DNA from: Pseudoalteromonas aurantia
GTDB lineage: Bacteria > Pseudomonadota > Gammaproteobacteria > Enterobacterales > Alteromonadaceae
DNA: 64,000 bases
NCBI RefSeq assembly: GCF_005886875.1
Contig: NZ_PNBY01000074.1
Coordinates: forward strand, 1-64,000
Direction: 5' to 3'
Part shown: positions 55,528 to 64,000 of the stretch, piece after piece
Numbering within the stretch: the stretch's first letter is position 1
Layout of the letters: each line of letters opens with the position of its first letter
Made by a program: the position numbers and the translations under genes
The notes under the pieces: model-generated
The model's database searches: none
Told to the model about the DNA's origin: nothing
What the model saw: only the letters and a program-made list of their open reading frames with translations

Positions 55528-55710
55528 GCAGCATTTAATTCTGTTTATGAGAGAGTTATCCCGCTAATTTACCGTATTTTCCCAAAATAAAACAGCATAT
55601 ACTGCTTATTCTCCGATAGAATGCCTGAAAAATTTGATACTAAACACAATGCATATTGACTAAAACTTACACACCGTCTAAGGGTGTGATAATGTTGAGC
55701 CAACACCTGC

Positions 55711-55752
55711 ATTAATTAACTATGTTGTAATTAATTAGGCGCTGATCGCGCC
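55711..55752. promoter_or_regulatory. Inverted repeats in the lrp-putA control region
   Basis: ATTAATTA...TAATTAAT (55711-55718 and 55728-55735) is followed by GGCGC-TGATC-GCGCC (55738-55752). Both lie between the divergent Lrp-type regulator and putA, so they are candidate operator sites. The rest of the 313-bp gap holds no ORF. Which factor binds is inference. Confidence 0.45.
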
Positions 55753-55840
55753 ACGATTTTGTCTGACCCAACTTACCCTATGTCTGACCAAATACGTGTT
55801 AATTACTTGTGTTTTTGACTCCTTTTCCTGAGGGTTCCTT

Positions 55841-58800
55841 ATGCTTTATAACGGCGATTTAATAACTACCTGTCCTATTCGACAAAAAATCCGTGACTTC
55901 TACCGTATTGATGAAGAGCAAGTGATCGATCATATTTTGCCGCTTGCTGAAGTAGGCGTTACGGCTCGAAGCCGTGCATGGGAACGCGCACGCCAAATAG
56001 TCGTAAATATTCGTAAAGACCAAGATGGTCAAAATGGCGTGGATGCACTTTTAAATGAATTCTCTCTTTCTTCAGAAGAAGGGGTGGTATTAATGTGTCT
56101 GGCTGAAGCATTGCTTCGTGTACCAGACAAAGAAACTCAAGATAACCTTATTCGTGACAAATTAGCGAATGGTGACTGGAGCTCTCATTTAGGAAGTAGT
56201 GACTCTTTATTTGTTAATGCATCAAGCTGGGGCCTACTGGTTACCGGTAAAATAGTTAACTACACAGATAAAAATAAAGATCAGCAATTCGGTGTACTTA
56301 AAAAGACCATTGGCCGCTTGGGTGAGCCGGTGATCCGCAAGTCTGTGAACTTTGCCATGAAAATCATGGGTAAGCAGTTCGTCATGGGCCAAAATATCGA
56401 CGAAGCAATTGAACGTGCTGCTGAAAAAGAGCAAAAGGGCTATGTATATTCTTACGATATGCTCGGCGAAGGCGCGCGCACCATGGCAGATGCCCAGCGC
56501 TACTTTAATAGCTATATGAATGCGATCCATTCAATAGGTAAAGCAGCGAATGGCCGTGGCCCAATCAAAAGCCCAGGCATTTCAGTTAAGCTATCGGCTA
56601 TTCACCCTCGCTATGAATTCAGTCACCGTGACCGTGTACTTACCGAAATTGTACCTAAGCTAAAAGAGCTTGCGCTAGCTGCTAAAAAATATGACATTGG
56701 GTTTACTGTCGATGCTGAAGAAGCAGACCGTTTAGACATCTCATTAGATGTAATTGAAGCAGTTTTCTCTGATGATGAACTGGGTGATTGGCAAGGGTTT
56801 GGTCTAGCTGTACAAGCCTACCAGAAACGTGCGATTTTTGTGGTTGAATGGTTGACTGATTTAGCCCGCCGTGTTGGTCGTAAATTAATGGTGCGTTTGG
56901 TAAAAGGCGCATACTGGGATACAGAAATTAAAACCACGCAACAAGATGGTTTAGATCACTTCCCTGTATTTACACGTAAAGCAACAACAGATGTATCATA
57001 CAAAGCCTGTGCGATTAAATTACTTGAAGCACGAGATGTATTATTCCCTCAGTTCGCAACACATAACGCTTACACTGCGGCGACAATTCTTGAAGTAGCA
57101 AAAGGCGATAACAAAGGCTTTGAGTTCCAACGCTTACACGGTATGGGCGAATCTTTATTCGATCAAATCGTTGAAAAAGACAATGTACAATGTCGTGTAT
57201 ATGCACCAGTTGGTCAACATGAAGATTTATTGGCTTACTTAGTTCGACGCTTGCTTGAAAATGGGGCTAACTCGTCATTCGTAAATGCCATTGTTGATGT
57301 TACTAAGCCAGTCGAGTCTTTATTGCCTGATCCAGTTGAAACCCTACAAAGCTTACGCAATAAATTTAATACTCAAATTACGTTGCCTATTGAGCTTTAT
57401 GGTGCTGAGCGTGATAACTCAAGAGGCATGGATTTAACAGACATCAATGTTATTTCGCCATTAAAAGACAACTTAGACAAATGGTTTAAAGATAACCGTA
57501 TCACTGAAGCGGATGTTAAAGAAGGCTTTTTAGCGGTTCGCAACCCAGCAAATCATACTGAGGTTGTCGGTCAAGTGCCACTGCACCAGAGTGATGAAAT
57601 GCAAGCTATGCTGGCTAACGCTGACACTGCATTTGCAAGTTGGTCTGAGACGCCAGTATCTGAGCGCGCAGAACTATTACGCCGCATTGCCGACATACTA
57701 GAGCGCCATCATGATGAGCTCGTGGCAATTTGTATCAAAGAAGCTGGTAAAATTACCCAAGACAGCGTTGATGAAGTTCGTGAAGCCGTCGATTTCTGTC
57801 GTTACTATGCTGCGCGTGCTGAAGAGCTCTCTGAAGATGAGCGCTTTGAAGCCCGTGGGGTTATTTTATGTATTAGCCCTTGGAACTTCCCTCTAGCCAT
57901 ATTCCTAGGCCAAGTTGCTGCTGCGATTGTGACGGGGAATACTGTAATTGCGAAGCCTGCTGAGCAAACCAGTATGATCGCGCTACGTTGTATTGAGCTA
58001 ATGCAAATTGTTGGGTTACCTGAACATGTTGTACAAGCGGTTATCGCACGCGGTAGCGAGGTAGGTAAGCACATAGTCCCTGATGAGCGTATTCAAGCCG
58101 TGATGTTCACTGGTTCTACCGAAACAGGTACGTTAATTTCACAAATTCTTGCTGAACGAAATGACATTCAAGTTCCTCTGATAGCCGAAACCGGTGGTCA
58201 AAACTGTATGATCGTTGACTCAACGGCTTTACCAGAGCAAGTGGTTGATGATGTAATTTCATCTGGTTTCCAAAGTGCGGGACAACGGTGTTCGGCGCTG
58301 CGAGTTTTATTCTTACAAGAAGACGTGGCTGATGGCATTATTAAAATGCTAAAGGGCGCGCTGCAAGAATTACATATCGGCGACCCAGCTCAGCTTGATA
58401 CTGATGTTGGCCCAGTCATTGACGAAAAAGCACTGAACACGCTGACTGCACATGTTGAGTACTTAAAAGCCAATGGCAAGCTCTTATTTGAATCGCCAAT
58501 TCCTGATAATTCAGAAAATGGTGCATTCTTCTTTGCCCCGCGTTTATACGAAATTGCAGATCTATCAATATTAAAACGTGAAGTATTCGGTCCTGTTGTA
58601 CACGTTATTCGCTATAAAGCCAACGAGCTAGACAATGTTATTGATCAAATCAATAACACCGGTTATGGCTTAACAATGGGTGTTCATTCACGTATTGAAG
58701 AGCGTTGTCGCTATTTAGCTAAAATGTCTAGAGCGGGTAATGTATACGTAAACCGCAATATGATTGGGGCGATTGTTGGCGTGCAACCTTTTGGTGGACG

Positions 58801-59644
58801 CGGCTTGTCAGGAACAGGCCCGAAAGCGGGTGGACCAAACTACTTATATCGTTTGGTTAAAGAGAAAGCCTCTCCAGACAACGTGCAAATGACCAACTTA
58901 ACCGCAGATGAGTTAGAAACGCATAACTTCCCTGGTGCAACAGAGCAAGTTGATCGCTTAATGCGTAACTCAATGCGCGATGAGAAAATTTGGCGTGCAA
59001 CCCCTTTAAATGATCGGGTGTCAGCTGTTCGCCAATTACTGGCTAAAATAGCAACGGTTGAGATCATTGACGACTTAGCCGACGATTTAGCCAAAACATT
59101 GGCTGATGCACGTACCCAACTTAACCGTTTAGAAAAACGCATGCGTAATCATACCACTTTACCGGGTCCGACAGGTGAGTCGAATACCTTGCACCTTGAA
59201 GCGCGCGGCTGTGTGGTGTGTTATGCCGATAAGAGTACTTCATTTAACTTCTGGGCTATTTCTATCATTACAGCGCTTGCGGCGGGTAATACCGTGATAA
59301 CCGTGGCATCAGAGCTGTTTTATGAAGAAGCACAAGCATTTAGAAATAAGTTTATTTCTACTGGCATTGCAGAAGGTGTGTTCCAAGTTGCTAAACCAAA
59401 CCAGTTATACGCGGTACTCACCCATCCGCATTTAGCAGGTGCAGTTGTTGCTGCACGTTCATCACGTTTAGGTTACTTCAGTCAGCACTTAGCTGCTCGT
59501 AGCGGTGCAATTTTGCCCGTTATCAGTGCAGAATACTATGACACGCTGATCAGCCGCCTCGTGACGGAGAAAACCATCAGTATTGATACAACGGCATCAG
59601 GTGGTAATACCTCACTGATGACCCTAGTTGAAGACGACGAATAA
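55841..59644 (+). CDS. putA: Bifunctional proline dehydrogenase / P5C dehydrogenase PutA
   Basis: Oxidises proline to glutamate in two steps, feeding electrons to the membrane quinone pool. The protein has 1267 residues. The FAD-dependent proline dehydrogenase barrel (about 180-500, with VKLSAIHPRYEFS and LVRRLLENGANSSF) is followed by the aldehyde dehydrogenase domain (about 560-1020) with ETGGQN (Glu) and GQRCSALRVL (catalytic Cys), and a C-terminal extension (about 1060-1260). It lacks the N-terminal ribbon-helix-helix DNA-binding part of E. coli PutA, so it should not autoregulate; the divergent Lrp gene is the likely regulator. A good hairpin follows. Confidence 0.96.
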   Translation: MLYNGDLITTCPIRQKIRDFYRIDEEQVIDHILPLAEVGVTARSRAWERARQIVVNIRKDQDGQNGVDALLNEFSLSSEEGVVLMCLAEALLRVPDKETQDNLIRDKLANGDWSSHLGSSDSLFVNASSWGLLVTGKIVNYTDKNKDQQFGVLKKTIGRLGEPVIRKSVNFAMKIMGKQFVMGQNIDEAIERAAEKEQKGYVYSYDMLGEGARTMADAQRYFNSYMNAIHSIGKAANGRGPIKSPGISVKLSAIHPRYEFSHRDRVLTEIVPKLKELALAAKKYDIGFTVDAEEADRLDISLDVIEAVFSDDELGDWQGFGLAVQAYQKRAIFVVEWLTDLARRVGRKLMVRLVKGAYWDTEIKTTQQDGLDHFPVFTRKATTDVSYKACAIKLLEARDVLFPQFATHNAYTAATILEVAKGDNKGFEFQRLHGMGESLFDQIVEKDNVQCRVYAPVGQHEDLLAYLVRRLLENGANSSFVNAIVDVTKPVESLLPDPVETLQSLRNKFNTQITLPIELYGAERDNSRGMDLTDINVISPLKDNLDKWFKDNRITEADVKEGFLAVRNPANHTEVVGQVPLHQSDEMQAMLANADTAFASWSETPVSERAELLRRIADILERHHDELVAICIKEAGKITQDSVDEVREAVDFCRYYAARAEELSEDERFEARGVILCISPWNFPLAIFLGQVAAAIVTGNTVIAKPAEQTSMIALRCIELMQIVGLPEHVVQAVIARGSEVGKHIVPDERIQAVMFTGSTETGTLISQILAERNDIQVPLIAETGGQNCMIVDSTALPEQVVDDVISSGFQSAGQRCSALRVLFLQEDVADGIIKMLKGALQELHIGDPAQLDTDVGPVIDEKALNTLTAHVEYLKANGKLLFESPIPDNSENGAFFFAPRLYEIADLSILKREVFGPVVHVIRYKANELDNVIDQINNTGYGLTMGVHSRIEERCRYLAKMSRAGNVYVNRNMIGAIVGVQPFGGRGLSGTGPKAGGPNYLYRLVKEKASPDNVQMTNLTADELETHNFPGATEQVDRLMRNSMRDEKIWRATPLNDRVSAVRQLLAKIATVEIIDDLADDLAKTLADARTQLNRLEKRMRNHTTLPGPTGESNTLHLEARGCVVCYADKSTSFNFWAISIITALAAGNTVITVASELFYEEAQAFRNKFISTGIAEGVFQVAKPNQLYAVLTHPHLAGAVVAARSSRLGYFSQHLAARSGAILPVISAEYYDTLISRLVTEKTISIDTTASGGNTSLMTLVEDDE

Positions 59645-59660
59645 ACCATTACAAACATCA

Positions 59661-59690
59661 TGGACATAAGTTACTTTTAGCTTATGTCCA
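59661..59690 (+). terminator. Hairpin after putA
   Basis: TGGACATAAG (59661-59670) and CTTATGTCCA (59681-59690) form a perfect 10-bp stem with a T-rich loop. No T-tract follows, so it may act as a transcript 3' stabiliser or a factor-dependent terminator. Confidence 0.6.
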
Positions 59691-59805
59691 TTCCCACCTC
59701 ACACTTCTTTTTGTTTACAATCAATAAAAAGCCACCCTTTATCACTACCTTTTTTGCTGTTCTTTGCTAGGCTTATAATTCTCACTCTCGTTTTTAGGGC
59801 TCAAG

Positions 59806-61005
59806 ATGAAAATAATAAATATCAAGGACTTGAACCCAGGTATGTTTGTGGTTGGTGTTATTAAGCAAACTGGGCATATCAAAATTAAAAACCAAGGCTG
59901 GGTGAAAACACAAAAAAGCATCGACAGCTTAAAGGCTACTGGCGTACTTGAAGTAGAAATAGATCCGAGTAAAACCCTTCATGAAGAAGCTCATAGCGAT
60001 GTTCCCCCTTGTGACATGCCAGAAGCAGTCGATAGCGTAGTAAATCCATGGCATAAATCGACCAGTATGGACTCTGAGTTAACCCAAGCGGCTAAGCTAT
60101 ATGACGAAGCCAAAAATTTACAAAAAAAAGCCTTTAAAGATCTCCAATCAGGCAGCACTATTGATATCTCAGCGTTCAAAGAAACCGCTCATGGGCTTAT
60201 TGATTCGGTATTTCGTAATCAAGATGCTCTGGCCTGTATTGCCCGCATAAGAGAAAAAGATACCTATCTATTAGAGCACTCCATTAATGTGTCGATTTTA
60301 ATTAGTATTTTTGCCAAACATATGGGGTTAGAACGCTCGGTCATAGAGCAAATGACAACTGGGGCATTGTTGCATGATATCGGTAAAGTACATATTCCTG
60401 ATACCATTTTACAAAAACCGGCCCAATTGAGTATCGAAGAATTTGAAGTCATGAAGCAACATGCGAAATACAGTTATGATATCGTGATGAACGCACAACT
60501 AGGTAAGATCGCAACGGAGATTGCAGGCTATCATCACGAGCGCTTAGACGGTTCGGGCTACCCATTTGGCTATGAAGCCAAAGACCTATCTCAATATGTG
60601 AGAATGGCCGCGATTGTAGATGTATATGACGCATTAACGGCTGAACGTGTATACAAGGTAGGCATGACCCCTGTCAAAGCATTTCGCCTCCTAAGAGAGG
60701 AAACACCGCACCACTTCGATACAGAGCTGCTTAATGTGTTTATTAATGCTATTGGCGTGTACCCTGTTGGTACACTGGTTAAACTGACCAGTCAACGAGT
60801 CGGCATTGTCAGCGGGAGTAATCCAGACACCCCACTGCAACCCATTGTGAAAGTATTTTACCACGCCAAACATATGCGCTACATTGAAGTAAAAGATATT
60901 GATCTTGCTAATAAGCGGGTTAATGATGGTTTAGAAGCAGCAATTAAACCGGAAGAATTTAGTTTGGACCTCTTAAAATTTTTCCGTCATTCCATGCTGC
61001 CGTGA
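59806..61005 (+). CDS. HD-GYP cyclic-di-GMP phosphodiesterase with DUF3391
   Basis: A 399-residue cytosolic protein: N-terminal DUF3391 domain (about 1-130) and HD-GYP domain (about 140-330). The HD motif is LLHDIGKVHIPD, and the GYP motif is complete in YHHERLDGSGYP, so hydrolysis of c-di-GMP is expected. The C-terminal KLTSQRVGIVSG region matches the standard tail of this family. It contrasts with the degenerate GGDEF/EAL proteins elsewhere in the window. It is transcribed alone and is convergent with the gspB-like gene, with a 24-bp gap. Confidence 0.92.
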   Translation: MKIINIKDLNPGMFVVGVIKQTGHIKIKNQGWVKTQKSIDSLKATGVLEVEIDPSKTLHEEAHSDVPPCDMPEAVDSVVNPWHKSTSMDSELTQAAKLYDEAKNLQKKAFKDLQSGSTIDISAFKETAHGLIDSVFRNQDALACIARIREKDTYLLEHSINVSILISIFAKHMGLERSVIEQMTTGALLHDIGKVHIPDTILQKPAQLSIEEFEVMKQHAKYSYDIVMNAQLGKIATEIAGYHHERLDGSGYPFGYEAKDLSQYVRMAAIVDVYDALTAERVYKVGMTPVKAFRLLREETPHHFDTELLNVFINAIGVYPVGTLVKLTSQRVGIVSGSNPDTPLQPIVKVFYHAKHMRYIEVKDIDLANKRVNDGLEAAIKPEEFSLDLLKFFRHSMLP

Positions 61006-61029
61006 AGAGCGTAAGACCAACCCACTATT

Positions 61030-62091
61030 TCACAGTGGCCAATCTTGCATCGCTTTTAATGTGAATTCATAACCATCAAAGTTAAACAACGCTTGCTCCG
61101 GCGTTATCTCCAACAACTGCAGCGCACCGATACTATCGCCTTCATACAATTCTCTATTGTTAAGCTTTATCCAACGTTTGTCAGCCTCAGTTGCATAAAT
61201 ATGTGCTTGGTAACGCAATCTCGGAATACTATTTTGCAAACCTGCTGGTAACAACTCTACTGGTGCCGCTTTTGCTGAGTCTTTACTTGTCGCTATCACC
61301 TCACCACTATTGTTACCTTCAGTATCAGAAACGGCCTGTGCAAACGCTTCTTTAAGTTCATCCGATACATTATCGAGCTCAGGATCAGAGTAAGGCTTTA
61401 TAGCGCTATTCGCAGTGTTTCCTGCTGCTTGATACTGGTTACTGCCATTTATGGTTGCTCTGCTTGGCTGAACTAAATCTTGCTGAACTAGTTGTGGTTG
61501 AACTAAGTTCGGTTGCAATATCACACCCGATCTTACCACGTTGGGCTGTAAAGCACTTGGATGTAACAAACGAGGTTGTGTAAGCTGCTGACTTGGCACT
61601 GCCATAGGGCTACCCAAATGCTGGCTATTGACCGGTACTAAACGCTGCTCATACACCGCTTGCCCAGAAACATTGACACCAATTTGTACTGATACCCACT
61701 GATACTGCATAGGTTGCTGTCCTTGTGTCATGGGCTGATTAACGACACTCGCGGTGTTATTAACCGCACCTTGAACTAGATTAGGCGCAGACATAGGGTT
61801 ACTGGCTGACTCCGTTGGCGCTATTTTTTTAGGCACGGTTGATTGTGCTGAGAGAACACCCTGTTCAGTCACAACTGTAGGCTGTTCACTATTATGCAGT
61901 GTTGATGTTTGCACAAATTTGCCTGCCGCAAACCCCGCAGCCATTGCACCACCAAAAAGCACAATACCACCAAGCCCAAAAGATAAACGGCGATAAAAGT
62001 TCAACTGCTTTTGATGTTGATAAGCTAAATGAGACGGTTCAGAACTCTCTGTTTTTTCTGATTGTTTTAAAGCATTAAATAAGTATGACAT
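61030..62091 (-). CDS. gspB: GspB-like type II secretion accessory protein
   Basis: About 353 residues. After a short cytosolic head (MSYLFNALKQSEKTES) comes one membrane helix (about 35-55, GLGGIVLFGGAMAAGFAAG), a long Pro/Gln/Val-rich linker with short repeats (QPNLVQPQLVQQDLVQP, about 190-225) and a C-terminal GspB domain (about 290-353, with RWIKLNNRELYEGDSIG). GspB works with an ExeA-type ATPase to assemble the type II secretin. The 62091 start is preferred to the in-frame upstream ATG, which would extend into the upstream gene. It lies nine bases after the ExeA-like gene, in one operon. Confidence 0.85.
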   Translation of the reverse strand: MSYLFNALKQSEKTESSEPSHLAYQHQKQLNFYRRLSFGLGGIVLFGGAMAAGFAAGKFVQTSTLHNSEQPTVVTEQGVLSAQSTVPKKIAPTESASNPMSAPNLVQGAVNNTASVVNQPMTQGQQPMQYQWVSVQIGVNVSGQAVYEQRLVPVNSQHLGSPMAVPSQQLTQPRLLHPSALQPNVVRSGVILQPNLVQPQLVQQDLVQPSRATINGSNQYQAAGNTANSAIKPYSDPELDNVSDELKEAFAQAVSDTEGNNSGEVIATSKDSAKAAPVELLPAGLQNSIPRLRYQAHIYATEADKRWIKLNNRELYEGDSIGALQLLEITPEQALFNFDGYEFTLKAMQDWPL

Positions 62092-62099
62092 TTTTATCA

Positions 62100-63014
62100 C
62101 TATACGATATATGACAGGCCAAAACCTGAGAAGAACAACAGCGTAAATGCTGAAACAACACGCCACGTGTAGCTGCGTTTCACACTTGCCTCTTGTGGCA
62201 CTAAACCAAGCGGTAAAGCTTCTTGTGCAGCTTGCTCTGCAATCACTTTATTTACTACTTGTTGTTGTGCCGAAAAAGCCCCTAACAAACAACGGTCCGC
62301 AAGCAGGTTTAGTAACCGAGGGATCCCAGCCGTTACTTTATGCATAAAAGCAATCGCATCATGATCGAACAGCGTTGCTTTACACCCCGCTTTATTTAAG
62401 CGATGTTGAATATACGCAAACACTTGTGCTTCACTCAGAGGTAACAAATGATACCGCGCCGTGATCCGCTGCGCCAATTGTCGTAATTCATTACGCTGCA
62501 ATAATTGTTGCAACTCAGGCTGCCCAACTAACACAATTTGCAACAGCTTTTTATGGTCGGTTTCTAAATTTGTTAACAATCTGAGTTGCTCTAGCACCTC
62601 AGGTGCAAGATGTTGAGCCTCATCAATGATCAACATGGTGTGGCCACCTTGCTCATGATTGGCTAACAAACGTGCTTTAATCACATCGGTTAAACGCTTG
62701 AGCGTTGCCTGTTCAGCATCATAGTCAATGGAAAATTCATCACAAATACTGGCTAACAACTCCATTTCAGATAACGCAGGGTTTAATATAAAAGCAACTT
62801 GTGTGCTCTGTGGTAATTGTGCCAGCATGCTTCGGGTTACCGTTGTTTTACCGGTACCGACTTCCCCAGTTAAAAGAACAAACCCACCAGCATCCCCCAA
62901 TCCGTAGGTTAAATGTGCCAGAGCTTCTTTATGCCTATCACTCAAAAATAAGTATTGCGGGTTTGGGGCAATCGAAAAGGGTTTTTCATTCAACCCAAAG
63001 TAGCGTAAATACAC
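62100..63014 (-). CDS. ExeA-like AAA+ ATPase (type II secretion assembly / MshM type)
   Basis: About 304 residues from a GTG start: the ExeA/GspA-type AAA+ domain begins YLRYFGLNEKPFSIAPNPQY, with Walker A GEVGTGKTT, Walker B MLIIDEAQH, sensor region TARYHLLPLS and a C-terminal membrane helix (VVSAFTLLFFSGFGLSYIV). No peptidoglycan-binding domain is present, unlike full ExeA (about 550 residues), so it is shorter, like MshM. Pairing with gspB supports an ExeA-like role. The in-frame ATG 63134 would overlap the divergent cca start and adds an unrelated N-terminus; GTG 63014 with AGAG upstream is preferred. Confidence 0.82.
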   Translation of the reverse strand: MYLRYFGLNEKPFSIAPNPQYLFLSDRHKEALAHLTYGLGDAGGFVLLTGEVGTGKTTVTRSMLAQLPQSTQVAFILNPALSEMELLASICDEFSIDYDAEQATLKRLTDVIKARLLANHEQGGHTMLIIDEAQHLAPEVLEQLRLLTNLETDHKKLLQIVLVGQPELQQLLQRNELRQLAQRITARYHLLPLSEAQVFAYIQHRLNKAGCKATLFDHDAIAFMHKVTAGIPRLLNLLADRCLLGAFSAQQQVVNKVIAEQAAQEALPLGLVPQEASVKRSYTWRVVSAFTLLFFSGFGLSYIV

Positions 63015-63132
63015 GTTGTGTCTCTTTATTGTTATGATGCACTCTATAATGGCAAAAAAAGCCAACAAGTTAAAACCTTGTTTCCAATTTTGTGAAATTA
63101 GTTTTACCCCTAGGGTATAATTTGAGGAAAAC

Positions 63133-64000
63133 ATGAAAGTATATTTAGTGGGAGGTGCTGTTCGTGATGCACTACTGGGCCGACCAATCGTTGAAAGAGA
63201 CTATGTTGTGGTTGGGTCAACGCCTGCAAAAATGATCGCCTTAGGGTACAAACAAGTAGGCAACGATTTCCCCGTCTTTTTGCACCCTGTCAGTCAAGAT
63301 GAATATGCCCTAGCACGAACAGAACGAAAAAATGGCCAAGGCTACGGTGGATTTATTTGTGATTTTGAGCCGACGATCACCCTAGAGCAAGATTTATATA
63401 GACGCGATTTAACGGTGAATGCGATAGCGCAAGCCGATAACGGTACTTTAATTGACCCCTATAACGGCCAACAAGATCTAAACAACAAAATACTGCGTCA
63501 TGTAGGCCCCGCTTTTTGCGAAGACCCATTAAGGGTTTTACGCGTCGCACGATTCGCAGCACGTTATCATCACTTAGGGTTTTGTATTGCTGATGAAACA
63601 ATGGTGCTGATGAAAAACATGGTACAGCAAGGAGAACTAAAAACACTCACACAAGAGCGAGTCTGGCTAGAAATAGAAAAAAGCTTAGGAGATGGATCCA
63701 TTGAGGTTTTCACAACAGTATTATCTCATCTAAATGCCTTAAATGATGTTCAGCCATTATTAGTACAGTGGAGTGACGACGCACATCAAAAACTAAACGC
63801 CCAACTAACTCAAGTACCAAAGTCAGCTCCAAACTATAAAGTGATCTTATTTTGTTTATGGCTTCAACACGCATGTGTAACTGAACTCACAGGAATAGAG
63901 CAAACTCTAAAAATTCCCAGTAAATATGCTGTCGCATTGAGGGATTACTGTGAACATACGACAACGTTAATGACATCCCCCTCGCCCAATGACCTATTGA
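63133..64000 (+). CDS. cca: CCA-adding tRNA nucleotidyltransferase (cut by window end)
   Basis: Adds or repairs the 3' CCA end of tRNA. The product starts [16 protein letters not shown] (nucleotidyltransferase beta-strand motif), has the catalytic acidic motif RDYVVVG and then DYAL-type [16 protein letters not shown] and [15 protein letters not shown] (the RNA-binding neck). The start has GAGGA upstream, and no stop is reached by 64000, so at least 289 codons are present and the C-terminal HD part lies outside. It is divergent from the ExeA/GspB pair, and its link to ygiF-ygiM is similar to E. coli, although putA and others intervene. Confidence 0.95.
   Translation, partial: MKVYLVGGAVRDALLGRPIVERDYVVVGSTPAKMIALGYKQVGNDFPVFLHPVSQDEYALARTERKNGQGYGGFICDFEPTITLEQDLYRRDLTVNAIAQADNGTLIDPYNGQQDLNNKILRHVGPAFCEDPLRVLRVARFAARYHHLGFCIADETMVLMKNMVQQGELKTLTQERVWLEIEKSLGDGSIEVFTTVLSHLNALNDVQPLLVQWSDDAHQKLNAQLTQVPKSAPNYKVILFCLWLQHACVTELTGIEQTLKIPSKYAVALRDYCEHTTTLMTSPSPNDLL

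Noticed and set aside
1..64000. CRISPR array, tRNA, rRNA, riboswitch or insertion sequence
   Set aside because: No regularly spaced palindromic repeats with spacers, no cloverleaf-like clusters and no transposase motifs were found. The only tandem repeats are those at dinB and at 54961.

Overview
The window looks like chromosomal DNA of a marine gammaproteobacterium, most likely Pseudoalteromonas or a close relative in the Alteromonadales. The evidence is gene content and protein style (class I PHB genes, an SO_0444-type Cu/Zn permease, a multidomain secreted subtilase, PutA without a ribbon-helix-helix domain, a GspB/ExeA pair, and a YgiF-YgiM-Cca neighbourhood), together with low-to-moderate GC and AT-rich intergenic DNA. 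I could not run a database search, so the genus is an inference. I saw no rRNA, tRNA, CRISPR array, transposase or integrase.

Layout. 0-1.7 kb: dinB (DNA polymerase IV), preceded by a tandemly repeated upstream region that repeats the first 12 codons of dinB as short stop-terminated mini-ORFs; a perfect LexA box lies beyond the farthest copy. 1.7-9.6 kb: Tas-like aldo-keto reductase, NUDIX hydrolase, a TonB-like Pro-rich membrane protein, a periplasmic solute-binding protein, a SIMPL protein, then a coupled pair of PatZ-type ADP-forming acyl-CoA synthetase/acetyltransferase and voltage-gated K+ channel. 9.6-15.8 kb: a 1491-residue propeller/PAS/GGDEF/EAL signalling protein with eroded catalytic motifs, a GNAT and a small protein, a second solute-binding protein, a DUF1289 protein. 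16-20.4 kb: acyltransferase, a metal-response operon (ZntR-like MerR regulator plus Cys-rich Cu/Zn permease) with a readable MerR-type promoter, a 2-hydroxyacid dehydrogenase, a lipoprotein. 20.4-26.6 kb: hybrid histidine kinase with Hpt, its response regulator with a dead GGDEF domain, and a PIN-PhoH ATPase. 26.8-33.7 kb: rapA, an unrecognised 342-residue protein, a ToxR-like transmembrane regulator with a LamG sensor, rluA, a HIT protein. 33.8-37 kb: a divergent S24 repressor/XRE pair with a structured control region, an acyltransferase, a secreted amidohydrolase. 37-42.5 kb: secreted S8 protease, ABC exporter, exported lipin-like HAD phosphatase.

42.8-45.9 kb is a compact polyhydroxybutyrate cluster (phaB-phaP-phaC): acetoacetyl-CoA is reduced, polymerised and coated with phasin; the thiolase PhaA is not here. 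45.9-47.2 kb is a decayed branched-chain amino acid exporter locus (azlD, azlC and an AraC-type gene, all broken). 47.4-52.3 kb holds an exported CocE-like hydrolase, an ECF sigma factor fused to a polytopic membrane domain, a decayed secreted-protein gene and an HDOD protein. 52.5-64 kb: CYTH-CHAD triphosphatase and YgiM-like SH3 protein, an Lrp regulator divergent from putA, an HD-GYP phosphodiesterase, the GspB/ExeA pair, and cca, which runs off the window end.

The most unusual items are the dinB leader repeats, the LamG-bearing ToxR-like regulator, the sigma factor-membrane fusion, several signalling proteins with dead GGDEF motifs, and the two gene-decay zones. None of these alone proves a new system.
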